A stretch of 64,000 bases of DNA from Helichrysum umbraculigerum (lineage: Eukaryota; Streptophyta; Magnoliopsida; Asterales; Asteraceae): assembly GCA_949592205.1 (NCBI GenBank), contig CATIUR010000002.1:4000501-4064500 (forward strand), read 5' to 3'. Every line of letters begins with the position of its first letter. Within the stretch, counting starts at the first letter, position 1. The notes under the pieces were generated by a model that saw only the letters and a program-made list of their open reading frames with translations, made no database searches and was not told where the DNA came from. Shown piece after piece: positions 47,178-56,411 of this stretch. A program made the position numbers and the translations under genes.

Positions 47178-48620
47178 TGTAAGGAATTATTGATTTGATG
47201 ATACAAAATATATAAAGATGAGGGACTAAAAGTAAAGACTGTTAAATTAGTTTCCTTATATAATTATGGTTTCTTTTAAACCTAGTATCTCTAGTATATA
47301 AAGAGATATTGGGTGTAGGAAAAAAGTGTGCACAAATATGTAGACGTCTAGATAGTTTTAACCCTAAGGTCTTTTGATCCTTGTTAGTTAAAACGTTCTA
47401 TATTGTTTATGTAGAATTAGGGTTTTGTGTTTGTAAAGTTTTATCCCTAAGGTTGTAAAACCCTGATTCATAGAGTTGTATCCGTCTTGTTGATTAATTA
47501 ATAAGATTAGGGACTTGGTGTTAACAATCTTCTTTGTGTTCTTCGTATTATTCTTATTATGTTTTAAATTCTTTTGCTCGGTGACTTATGTTGGAAAATA
47601 AGGATTTTTGTCAAAGAGATTGCGGTCTGCTTATACATTGGAATATAAGTTCAACGTCGTTTTTAGTACATGATATAATGTACAAGTTTGGAAGGTTTAA
47701 CTTCTTCATTAAGTTTGTTATACTCTATATTCTTCATCAGTGATCATTACATAGGGCCTACAAAGTTTGAGATTCAAGAGATGGTTAACATATTGATTTG
47801 AGGGGAAGCTTATCGAAAAAGTGTTTAATCATCAGAAGATGTTCATGCATAATTATTTGGGGATAAAGGTTTTATTACTACTGCTAGGTATATATTACTA
47901 CTATTAGTGTAATTTTCTATTGTTCAAATTCATTATTCTTAATATGCGTCATGGAGGGTAATTTGAGACATTAGAAAGTTGGATTAGTAGTGTATTATAT
48001 AGCATGTGGTTGTATAGATTAAAGTTGCTTGTCTTCTGGAAGATCCCTATTGGATTATGACAAAAAGGGGAAGAAGAATTGAGGATCAAGATTTGTAGCT
48101 TATTATGCATGGCATGGCATGTTTACAAGAAATCAAGAATTAAGGGGAAGTTTATGCGAGAAGATGTTTATTTTGTCATCATCAAATAGGGGAAGATTGT
48201 AAGGAATTATTGGTTTGATGATACAAAATATTTAAAGATGAGCGACTAAAAGTGAAGACTGTTAAATTATTTTCCTTATACAATTAGGGTTTCTTGTGAA
48301 CCTAGTATCTCTAGTATATAAAGAGATATTGGGTGTAGGAAAAAAGTGTGCACAAATATGTAGACGTCTAGATAGTTTTAACCCTAAGGTCTTTTGATCC
48401 TTGTTAGTTAACACGTTCTATATTGTTTATATAGAATTAGGGTTTTGTGTTTGTAAAGTTTTATCCCTAAGGTTGTAAAACCCTAATTCATAGAGTTGTA
48501 TCCGTCTTGTTGATTAATTAATAAGATTAGGGATTTGGTGTTAACAATCTTCTTTGTGTTCTTCGTATTATTCTTATTATGTTTTAAATTCTTTTGCTTG
48601 GTGATTATTGGAACTACACA
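47178..48620 (+). mobile_element. Small non-autonomous LTR retrotransposon (TRIM-like), 1,443 bp
   Basis: Two direct repeats of about 423 bp (about 47178-47600 and 48198-48620) begin TGTAAGGAATTATTG; the second ends ACTACACA. A perfect 5-bp target duplication TAGGT lies at 47173-47177 and 48621-48625, and the empty site CAGGTAGGTTTTGG is seen in other units. A purine-rich tract (AATAGGGGAAGAT) precedes the second LTR. A TATA box (TATATAAAG) lies near 47295. The ~600-bp interior has no coding capacity. The end of the 5' LTR is diverged from that of the 3' LTR, and I did not find a standard PBS. Confidence 0.88.
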
Positions 48621-48625
48621 TAGGT

Positions 48626-49093
48626 TTTGGATTAATGTTGTTGTTGATGGAAATTACCAATGTGCCATTCCATCTCATTTACAAGAATCCTGTCCACCAT
48701 GACATGACCAAACATGTGGAGCTGGACCGACACTTCATCAAAGAAAACATAGACGGAAACAACCTGCAGCTTGAATTCATCCCTACTGATTTCCAAATTG
48801 CTGACGTATTCACAAAGGCACTTTCAGTGAACAAGTTTGAAAATCTGATAAACAATCTAAGCATGGTTGACATCCATACTTAGCTTGAGAGGGGGTGTCG
48901 AATATTCTGGAGAAATCAATCAGTCACCTAACTTCTTGAGAATAAAACAGTCACCTAACTTCTGGAGAATAAAACAGTCACCTTGATTTACAGGGATTCT
49001 GAATTGAAATAAGAATAGCAGATATCTTCCTTTTTGAATTTTTTAGTAATTTAGTTCCAGATTTAATGATGTAGCTCTTGCCTATAAATTTAG
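48626..49093 (+). mobile_element. Copia 3' tail, unit 5 (short type)
   Basis: The RNase H end runs to 48883 and has KNPVHHDMTKHV and NLQLEF. The LTR starts at 48896 (TGTCGAATATTC) and is cut at about 49093, where it joins EMC6 intron 1 as in unit 3. The TRIM-like element lies directly before it. Confidence 0.85.
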
Positions 49094-49668
49094 ACAAATC
49101 AACTAAAAGGATAACAGGTCAAAACTCATAATGTTACCGGTATTAGAATTTTATTAAAGCTTCAAAAAATGTACCTGGTCCGCATATTTTAACTTGTACA
49201 AACTTACCTGAATTCCCTGAACCCATTTGACCCACTACCTAAATTCCCCTCCCCCTCCACATGCGCACACACACAATTTCCCCACATCTAATCCATGGTT
49301 TATGCAGCTCCAAACCATCAAATTAATGATCAGCTGTCGATGTAGTTGTTCAAACCGCAGTATTGGAGTAACAGGTGAGTTGAGAAGCATCATATTAGGT
49401 ATAATATGATGTAAATTGTGATGAAATTGGTAAACTGACCTGTAGTATATCACCTTCATGTTACTTTGCAAATTCTCAGCATTGAAGGTTGGCACTTCAT
49501 TTTCACTAGATTTCCTTCTAGATACGCTTAAATATTATGACAAAACAGTCAACATACATTAGGATGTGAACCACACATAATTCCAATTATTTAACATCTT
49601 TAACACTTTTCAAGGTTTTTGACTCTAGTTCCATCTCAATCATGCTCTAAGGATTACCTTTTTCCAGA
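49094..49668 (-). pseudogene. EMC6: EMC6 exon 1 and intron fragment, unit 6
   Basis: Exon 1 remnant from 49440 upward (PTFNAENLQSNMKVIYY) keeps its CAG/GT donor but has no start codon. Exon 2 is deleted. The fragment ends at the common EMC6-HSK junction. Confidence 0.85.
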
Positions 49669-49994
49669 TACAACAACAATTACTGCCCTTGGTAAGATGA
49701 CAGGTTCATCATTGATCATAGAGACTTACAATAGTGTAGTTTTCTAAGATACTTGACAACTAAAAGAACAAAGAAGGCAAAAATAAAGGGTTATTATTAT
49801 TATTTCACCAAAGTGATTAGCAACATTATCTACCACAATCATTCGTGATAACAGATCACAGTTTTAAACATTAGCATTCTTCATCTTCTTATTCCCACCA
49901 ATTCATTCATTCATTCATATAATAAATGGTACACGTCTTATTTCAAGTAAAAGGAAACAACTTACCGAATCATCATCATAATCATCCATCTTGA

Positions 49995-51131
49995 TTAAAT
50001 GGGAATGGTACTAACAAGTCTAGCACCAACTCTATCCAACTTCTGAACCATTGCAGATGCTTTTAAATTCCCATCCACCATAAAAGCATCTATCATCTTC
50101 TTCCCAATCTCTCTCCCTTTGTCCTCATCATCCGTAACCGCCACAGCAGTTGGTCCAGCTCCACTTATCGTGCACCTAAACGCACCCGCTTCCAGTGTAG
50201 CCTTATTCACAGCATCCATCCCAGGAATGAAAGGGACGCGTTTCGGCTCCACAATCTTATCAGACGACAATGCCTTTCCTAACCCAACAACATCCCCTTG
50301 CAACACTGCAGCCACCAACGCACCCGCCTGACTACTATTTCATATATGATGCGACATGGTTATCTCTTTCGGCAATGCCGCCCTCATCGTTTTTGTTGGG
50401 GCTTCGAATTCGGGATTCACCAACACAAGACACAAATTCTTATCATCGGGAAATTTTAAACTAATCAATTCCAAGGGGTCATAGCTCCTTACTAGTACAA
50501 ACCCACCCATGATACAGGGTGTAATATTATCCGCATGATAACCGGATACTTTAGATTCCGATTCGAGTCCCGCAAGGACCATATTTGAAGCCGGAAGTTT
50601 TCCACCAAAAATCTGATTAACAGCTACGGCCGCTGCGGCGGCACTGGCGGGACTGGAGCCGAGACCGCTGCCAAGTGGGAGACCTTTTTGTAAGGATAAA
50701 GAAATACCGATGGATCGGATATTGAGCATTTTCATGACGGAAATAGCAGCGATGCCAGCGCAATTATACAAAGGGTTTTTGCTGAGCTTTGTAGCGCCGG
50801 TGATGTCGGAGATAGAGTCCTGGCCAGGGTGGACATTAGGGTCTATTGTGAGGGTGACGTAATCATCGATACCATCAATAGCGCAACCAAGAAAGTCAAA
50901 ACCAGGACCCAGATTGGCAACGGTAGCTGGAGCAAAAGATTTGACAGACGAATAATGGGGGTGAGGCTCTTGGATATGAAGTCGATTCTGATTTGAAGTG
51001 ATGGATTGATTACATCGAATTAAAGATGATGATGACGATGACGATAATCGAAGAAGCTTTGAATGATTATTAGTTAATGAAAATGGAAAACTAGGATTTT
51101 TGGTGAATGAAGGTTGATTGCAAATAGCCAA
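49995..51131 (-). pseudogene. HSK: HSK-6, homoserine kinase pseudogene, best-preserved copy
   Basis: The initiator position (51129-51131) is TTG. The frame is then open for 263 codons: a Ser-rich transit-like N-terminus (~1-45), FAPATVANLGPGFDFLG at ~66-82, the GHMP ATP-binding loop LPLGSGLGSS at ~151-160, and EAPTKTMRAALPKEITMSHHI. TGA at 50340-50342 replaces the Trp codon expected there from plant HSK proteins (HHVWNSSQ-like). Beyond it the same frame continues NSSQAGA and runs ~115 codons to a TAA, including CTISGAGPTAVAV. With 379 codons in total its length is normal for plant HSK. Only the start and the single stop argue against function. Confidence 0.9.
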
Positions 51132-51313
51132 TTTATTTTAGAGGGTGTTTGGACTTAGTTTTAAAGATGCTAATAATTAGATTATTGTGTTAATGTTTGT
51201 GAACAAATTATTAATAAGCAATTATTTGAAGTTTAGAGGATGTGTAAACGCAGATGAAAACGTTGATTTGTAGAAGCATGAAGCTGCTATCTGCTGCACC
51301 AAATAGCAGGTAG

Positions 51314-51786
51314 GTTTTGGATTAATGTTGTTGTTGATGATGGAAATTACCAATGTGCCATTCCATCTCATTTACAAGAATCCTGTCCACCATGACATGA
51401 CCAAACATGTGGAGCTGGACCGACACTTCATCAAAGTAAACATAAACGGAAACAACCTGCAGCTTGAATTCATCCCTACTGATTTCCAAACTGCTGACGT
51501 ATTCACAAAGGCACTTTCAGTGAACAAGTTAGAAAATCTGATAAACAATCTAAGCATGGTTGACATCCATACTTAGCTTGAGGGGGGGTGTCGAATATTC
51601 TGGAGAAATCAATCAGTCACCTAACTTCTTGAGAATAAAACAGTCACCTAACTTCTGGAGAATAAAACAGTCACCTTGATTTACAGGGATTCTGAATTGA
51701 AATAAGAATAGCGGATATCTTCCTTTTTGAATTTTTTAGTAATTTAGTTCCAGATTTAATGATGTAGCTCTTGCCTATAAATTTAG
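51314..51786 (+). mobile_element. Copia 3' tail, unit 6 (short type)
   Basis: The RNase H end (51325-51576) has KNPVHHDMTKHV and NLQLEF, with an extra ATG codon repeat near its start. The LTR starts at 51589 and is cut at about 51786, joining EMC6 intron 1. Confidence 0.85.
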
Positions 51787-52357
51787 ACAAATCAACTAAA
51801 AGGATAACAGGTCAAAACTCATAATGTTACCGGTATTAGAATTTTATTAAAGCTTCAAAAAATGTACCTGGTCCGCCCATTTTAACTTGTACAAACTTAC
51901 CTGAATTCCCTGAACCCATTTGACCCACTACCTAAATTCCCCTCCCCCTCCACATGCGCACACACACAATTTCCCCACATCAAATCCATGGTTTATGCAG
52001 CTCCAAACCATCAAATTAATGATCAGCTGTCGATGTAGTTGTTCAAACCGCAGTATTGGAGTAATAGGTGAGTTGAGAAGCATCATATTAGGTATAAAAT
52101 GATGTAAATTGTGATGAAATAGGTAAATTGACCTGTAGTATACCACCTTCGTGTTACTTTGCAAATTCTCAGCATTGAAGGTTGGCACTTCATTTTCACT
52201 AGATTTCCTTCCAGATACGCTTAAATATTATCACAAAACAGTCAACATACATTAAGATGTGAACCACATATAATTCCAGTTATTTAACATCTTGAACACT
52301 TTTCAAGGTTTTTGACTCTAGTTCCATCTCAATCATGCTCTAAGGATTACCTTTTTC
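51787..52357 (-). pseudogene. EMC6: EMC6 exon 1 and intron fragment, unit 7
   Basis: Exon 1 remnant from 52133 upward (PTFNAENLQSNTKVVYY) has two substitutions relative to copy B and no start codon. Exon 2 is absent. The common EMC6-HSK junction follows near 52357. Confidence 0.85.
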
Positions 52358-52687
52358 CATATAAAACAACAATTACTGCCCTTGGTAAGATGACAGGTTC
52401 ATCATTGATCATAGAGACTTACAATAGTGTAGTTTTCTAAGATACTTGACAACTAAAAGAACAAAGAAGGCAAAAATAACGGGTTATTATTATTATTTCA
52501 CCAAAGTGATTAGCAACATTATCTACCACAATCATTCGTGATAACAGATCACAGTTTTAAACATTAGCATTCTTCATCTTCTTATTCCCACCAATTCATT
52601 CATTCATTCATATAATAAATGGTACACGTCTTATTTCAAGTAAAAGGAAACAACTTACCGAATCATCATCATAATCATCCATCTGGA

Positions 52688-53658
52688 TTAAATGGGAACG
52701 GTACTAACAAGTCTAGCACCAACTCTATCCAACTTCTGAACCATTGCAGATGCTTTTAAATTCCCATCCACCATAAAAGCCTCTACCATCTTCTTCCCAA
52801 TCTCTCTCCCTTTGTCATCATCATCCGTAACCGCCACAGCAGTTGGTCCAGCTCCACTTATCGTGCACCTAAACGCACCCGCTTCCAGTGTAGCCTTCTT
52901 CACTGCATACATCCCAAGAATCAAAGGGACGCGTTTCGGCTCCACAATCTTATCAGACGACAACACCTTTCCTAACCCAACAACATCCCCTTGCAACATA
53001 GAAGCCACCAACGCACCCGCCTGACTATTATTTCATATATGATGCGACATGGTTATCTCTTTCGGCAATGCCGCCCTCATCTTTTTTGTTGGGGCTTTGA
53101 ATTCGGGATTCACCAACACAAAACAAAAATTCTTATCATCAGGAAATTTTAAACTAATCAATTCCAAGGGGTCATAGCTCCTTACTAGTACAAACCCACC
53201 CATGATACAGGGTGCAATATTATCCACATGATAACCGGATACTTTAGATTCCGATTCGAGTCCCGCAAGGACCATATTGGAAGCAGTAAGTTTTCCACCA
53301 AAAATCTGATTAACAGCGACGGCCGCTGCGGCGGCACTGGCGGGACTGGAGCCGAGACCGCTGCCAAGTGGGAGACCTTTTTGTAAGGATAAAGAAATAC
53401 CGACGGATCGGATATTGAGCATTTTCATGACGGAAATAGCAGCGATGCCAGCGCAATTGTACAAAGGGTTTTTGCTGAGCTTTGTAGCGCCGGTGATGTC
53501 GGAGATAGAGGCCTGGCCAGGGTGGACATTAGGGTTGATAGTGAGGGTGACGTAATCATCGATACCGTCAACAGCGCAACCAAGAAAGTCAAAACCAGGA
53601 CCCAGATAGGCAACGGTAGCTGGAGCAAAATATTTGACCGACGAATAATGGGGGTGAG
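52688..53658 (-). pseudogene. HSK: HSK-7, homoserine kinase pseudogene cut by a Gypsy LTR
   Basis: The copy is open from the break at 53658 (about codon 57) to the shared TGA at 53033-53035, then in frame to 52688. The N-terminal transit region is lost because the Gypsy LTR begins at 53659. In the first GHMP motif NLGPG reads YLGPG, so a conserved Asn is lost. The ATP-binding loop LPLGSGLGSS is intact, and the third motif has FRCTISGAGPT. Confidence 0.9.
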
Positions 53659-55584
53659 TGTAACATCCTCGAAATGGACCTAGTTGTTTTACATTATTTC
53701 TTGATTTAAATTAGTATTTAAAGGTGTTTGGAAATAATATTGTTTGAAATAGTCGAAATAATTGGAATAGGATTTGAATATTCCAATGTGATAAGTGAAT
53801 TATTAATTGTTGTAAATTAATATAGTTGACGGTACAATAAAATGTTTGGACTCGCAAATGGTTTTCGGGTTCCAGGCAATAGATAGAAATGGGGTATTAA
53901 ATTATACCCGTATAATTGAAGTTGGTTGGAAAGAGTCGATATATATCAACTTTCCCAAAAAGGAAAGTTTATTTCCTTTTCTCCAATTCCTTTGAAAACT
54001 CTATGAAATCTAAATCAAAAATCGAAATCAAACATGAACTAAGAATCTGAAGCTGTGATTCTGATTAGTTCATCATCATAATCATATTCTTTCTTCAAAT
54101 TTGTAAGTTTCATTCTTTAAATTTGATGATTAGTGAAATTGATGAATTATGGAATTTGATATGAAATTGGATGTTAGAAACATGTTAGAAGCGTTACATA
54201 CTGATTATGTAATGTTATTGTGGTTTTAGATTGTTAAAATTCGGGTTTTGAATGATTTTGTTATAAAACCCGTGGGTAAGGTTTTGATCAGAACGAACAG
54301 GGCTGGGACGAAGGGAGTACCCGGCCGGTACCTCCCTTACCCGGCGGGTAAGTCAAGAAATTGGGGAATCCGGCGGCTTGGCACGAATCCGGCGGATTCA
54401 AGTGTTTGGCTAGTACCCGGCGGGTACTAACCTTACCCGGCGGGTAAAGCTGATTTCCAGCAGCTTTCATGTTAAGTTTAAATACTTATAAGTTATAAAT
54501 ATAACTTGATTATGATATGTTATATGTTATAATTAGTTGCATGTTTATACATGAAATGGTATAAAGTGGTTAGGTACCATTTGATTATTAAATACCATTT
54601 GATGATTGTCTATCATGATTAAAGTGGTACATTGTGTAATGTACTATTGTAATATGTTATATGATTATAACATAAGCTTATTGTTATTAATGAGTATTAA
54701 TTCATTGTTTATTGATTTTATTCTCAGATGTGGAGAAGGCTCAGTAATATTAGATCTCTGAGCTTGCAGCTGAGGTAGTCAGTGAGTGGATCTGTAACCT
54801 CAGTGTGATTTAGTTTTAATGATTTGATTTACAACAAGTAATTTATAGTATTACTTTGATAGAATATAATTGTTTGAGATATCTTACCATGTTAGTTTGG
54901 TGGTTTGTTTACTTGGCTGTTTGAGCTAATATGTAAGATTCTGAGGTCAACTTGACTTGACAGTTGGACTTGGTTGTTATTGTAGACGACAGGAGATCTT
55001 GAAACTTGAAATGTTGGTTTAGAGATCTAGGTCGTGTGTGATTAACAACTGGTTACCGGTAATTCTGTATAGGCCAATACAGATGATTGATAAGAGTTCC
55101 TTGAGTACCAAACCGGTATTAGGGTGTCTCAGGAGCCACCGGTCCTCATGACGATTGATAATGCTTGATTGGTGTTGCTTGTAGGACATTGATTGGATGT
55201 CGAGTGATTGATAGATTTTCTGTTTATTGTTATTTGATGTAAACAGATTGTTATGCTAGGTTGGACTGTTGCTTATAGTTTCATTCACTTAGCTTTATGC
55301 TAACCCCACCACAGTTCTTCCTGCAGGTTGAAATAGATGGGACATATTGGGCAGGGCAGGAAGTGTTTTGACTGGATGGAATGTTGACAGGCTAATACTC
55401 TGATGTTAATTTTATAACTGTAGAAGTGTTTTGAATTATATAACACCGAGTACTTGAACTGTCATGTGTTTTGATTTGAAAAAGTTTATTGACATTTTGA
55501 GTACATTGATAGTATGTTTTTAAATATACGCTTCCGAGTCGCAATTATTATATTATTGTTTATAATTAAACGAGGGGTGTTATA
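53659..55584 (+). repeat. 5' LTR of a second Gypsy element
   Basis: It begins TGTAACATCC and ends GAGGGGTGTTATA, 1,926 bp, and is related to the LTR at 16077-18049. It contains a palindrome cluster (54310-54452). The internal region starts at 55585 but is interrupted at 55778 by a Copia element, so the rest lies beyond the window. Confidence 0.87.
54310..54452. repeat. Cluster of TACCCGGCGGGTA / AATCCGGCGGATT palindromes
   Basis: About seven units with the core CCGGCGG and complementary flanks (TACCCGGCGGGTA, TTACCCGGCGGGTAA, AATCCGGCGGATT) occupy the same relative place as the GATCCGGCGGATC cluster in the related LTR. Confidence 0.85.
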
Positions 55585-55777
55585 AGTTGATATCAGAGCA
55601 ATAGTTTGGGTGAATTGGACTTGATAGAATGTTCAATCCTAAACTTTGTTTGAGTTGAGTCAAACATTCCAGAAGGTGTGGGTTTAGTTGATTAGTTGAT
55701 GCATGATAAAGTAGTTAGTTGAATATGTACTAACCCTTAACAAGTTGTGAAGTTGTTGTTTGATTGCAGAGACGGAG
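55585..55777 (+). other. PBS and leader fragment of the second Gypsy element
   Basis: AGTTGATATCAGAGC follows the LTR and resembles the tRNA-Met PBS with one change. The ~190-bp leader has no coding region and ends where the Copia LTR begins. Confidence 0.7.
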
Positions 55778-56334
55778 TGTTGAGAACTGAGACACTGTCA
55801 TATCTGCTCAGAATACAAGTGTCATGCCGCTGTTGGTATAAGACTTCAACCACTGTTAGTAGAAGTCAACCACTGTTAGAAGAAGACAACCGCTGTTAGT
55901 ACATTTGTCTAACAGGGCCACTGTTAGTATATGTAAAGTGTTTTGTATTAAGTACTCAACCACTGTTAATGTTATATGAGTACTACCCCTGTTAGTTATA
56001 TACTCAACCACTGTTGGTTAGTCGGTTAGAGATAATTATGGAATAGATAGGATTTCCATAATAGTTTGATTCTGTAAAGGACTCTATGTGTTATAAATAG
56101 AGATTCTGTAAAACCCTAGAGGTAGATAAGACAAATTCATTCTAGTTATTAGCTTCAAGGTTGTAAACCCTAACACAAATTGTGTGTTCGTATTATTGTT
56201 AATAATATTGAAGCTTTTGGTTAGACATTCTGTTATATACAAGTTTGTTCTTCAAGTTATTAATAAACTATTCCGCAAGCTTATTAATAATCAATCAAAG
56301 TAATACATACTAAGATCTCTAGCTGGGATCATCA
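55778..56334 (+). repeat. 5' LTR of the Sirevirus-like element
   Basis: It starts TGTTGAGAACTGAG and ends GGGATCATCA directly before the PBS, 557 bp. At least eight CCACTGTTAG-like motifs lie in 55845-56020. A TATA box TTATAAATAG is at 56091-56100. Assignment of the start rests on the TG and the loss of Gypsy leader similarity, because the 3' LTR is not in the window. Confidence 0.75.
56091..56100 (+). promoter_or_regulatory. TATA box of the Sirevirus-like LTR
   Basis: TTATAAATAG, about 240 bp before the LTR end and followed by a plausible R/U5 region. Confidence 0.6.
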
Positions 56335-56350
56335 AGTGGTATCAGAGCTT
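56335..56350 (+). other. Primer binding site of the Sirevirus-like element
   Basis: AGTGGTATCAGAGC immediately after the LTR; this is the standard initiator tRNA-Met PBS. Confidence 0.88.
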
Positions 56351-56411
56351 GATATTACTTTGATCTTGAAGAAGGTAATTGAATTTCGCAGCTTTTTCAA
56401 CAAATAACAAG

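Larger units (their letters stand above)
20100..53658. repeat. Tandem array of chimeric EMC6-HSK-Copia units
   Basis: In plus-strand order each unit holds an EMC6 exon 2 fragment (some units), EMC6 intron 1, a damaged EMC6 exon 1, HSK 3' flank, an HSK copy on the minus strand, ~190 bp of HSK upstream sequence and a Copia 3' tail. HSK start-to-start distances are about 3.26 kb (HSK-1 to -2, HSK-4 to -5) or about 2.65-2.70 kb (HSK-3 to -4; HSK-5 to -6 after removing the inserted LTR element). Units 2-7 share one identical junction, where the EMC6 flank (GGATTACCTTTTTC) meets HSK 3' flank (AGATACAACAACAATTACTG). The array is interrupted by a 12.7-kb Gypsy element and a 1.4-kb LTR element and is cut at 53658 by another Gypsy LTR. 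Confidence 0.9.

Noticed and set aside
20765..53628. Repeated 60-75-codon open frames overlapping the HSK copies (for example MLQLPLPIWVLVL and MALEPRPLPSG)
   Set aside because: These are out-of-frame or antisense shadows of the HSK sequence, repeated because the gene is repeated.
20670..53658. Programmed readthrough of the shared TGA
   Set aside because: The base after TGA is A (TGA AAT), not the CTA-type context linked to readthrough, and several copies carry other stops or frameshifts. Common descent from one broken copy is simpler.
20100..53658. A biosynthetic or defence gene cluster based on HSK copies
   Set aside because: All HSK copies are damaged and the only other contents are EMC6 fragments and transposons.
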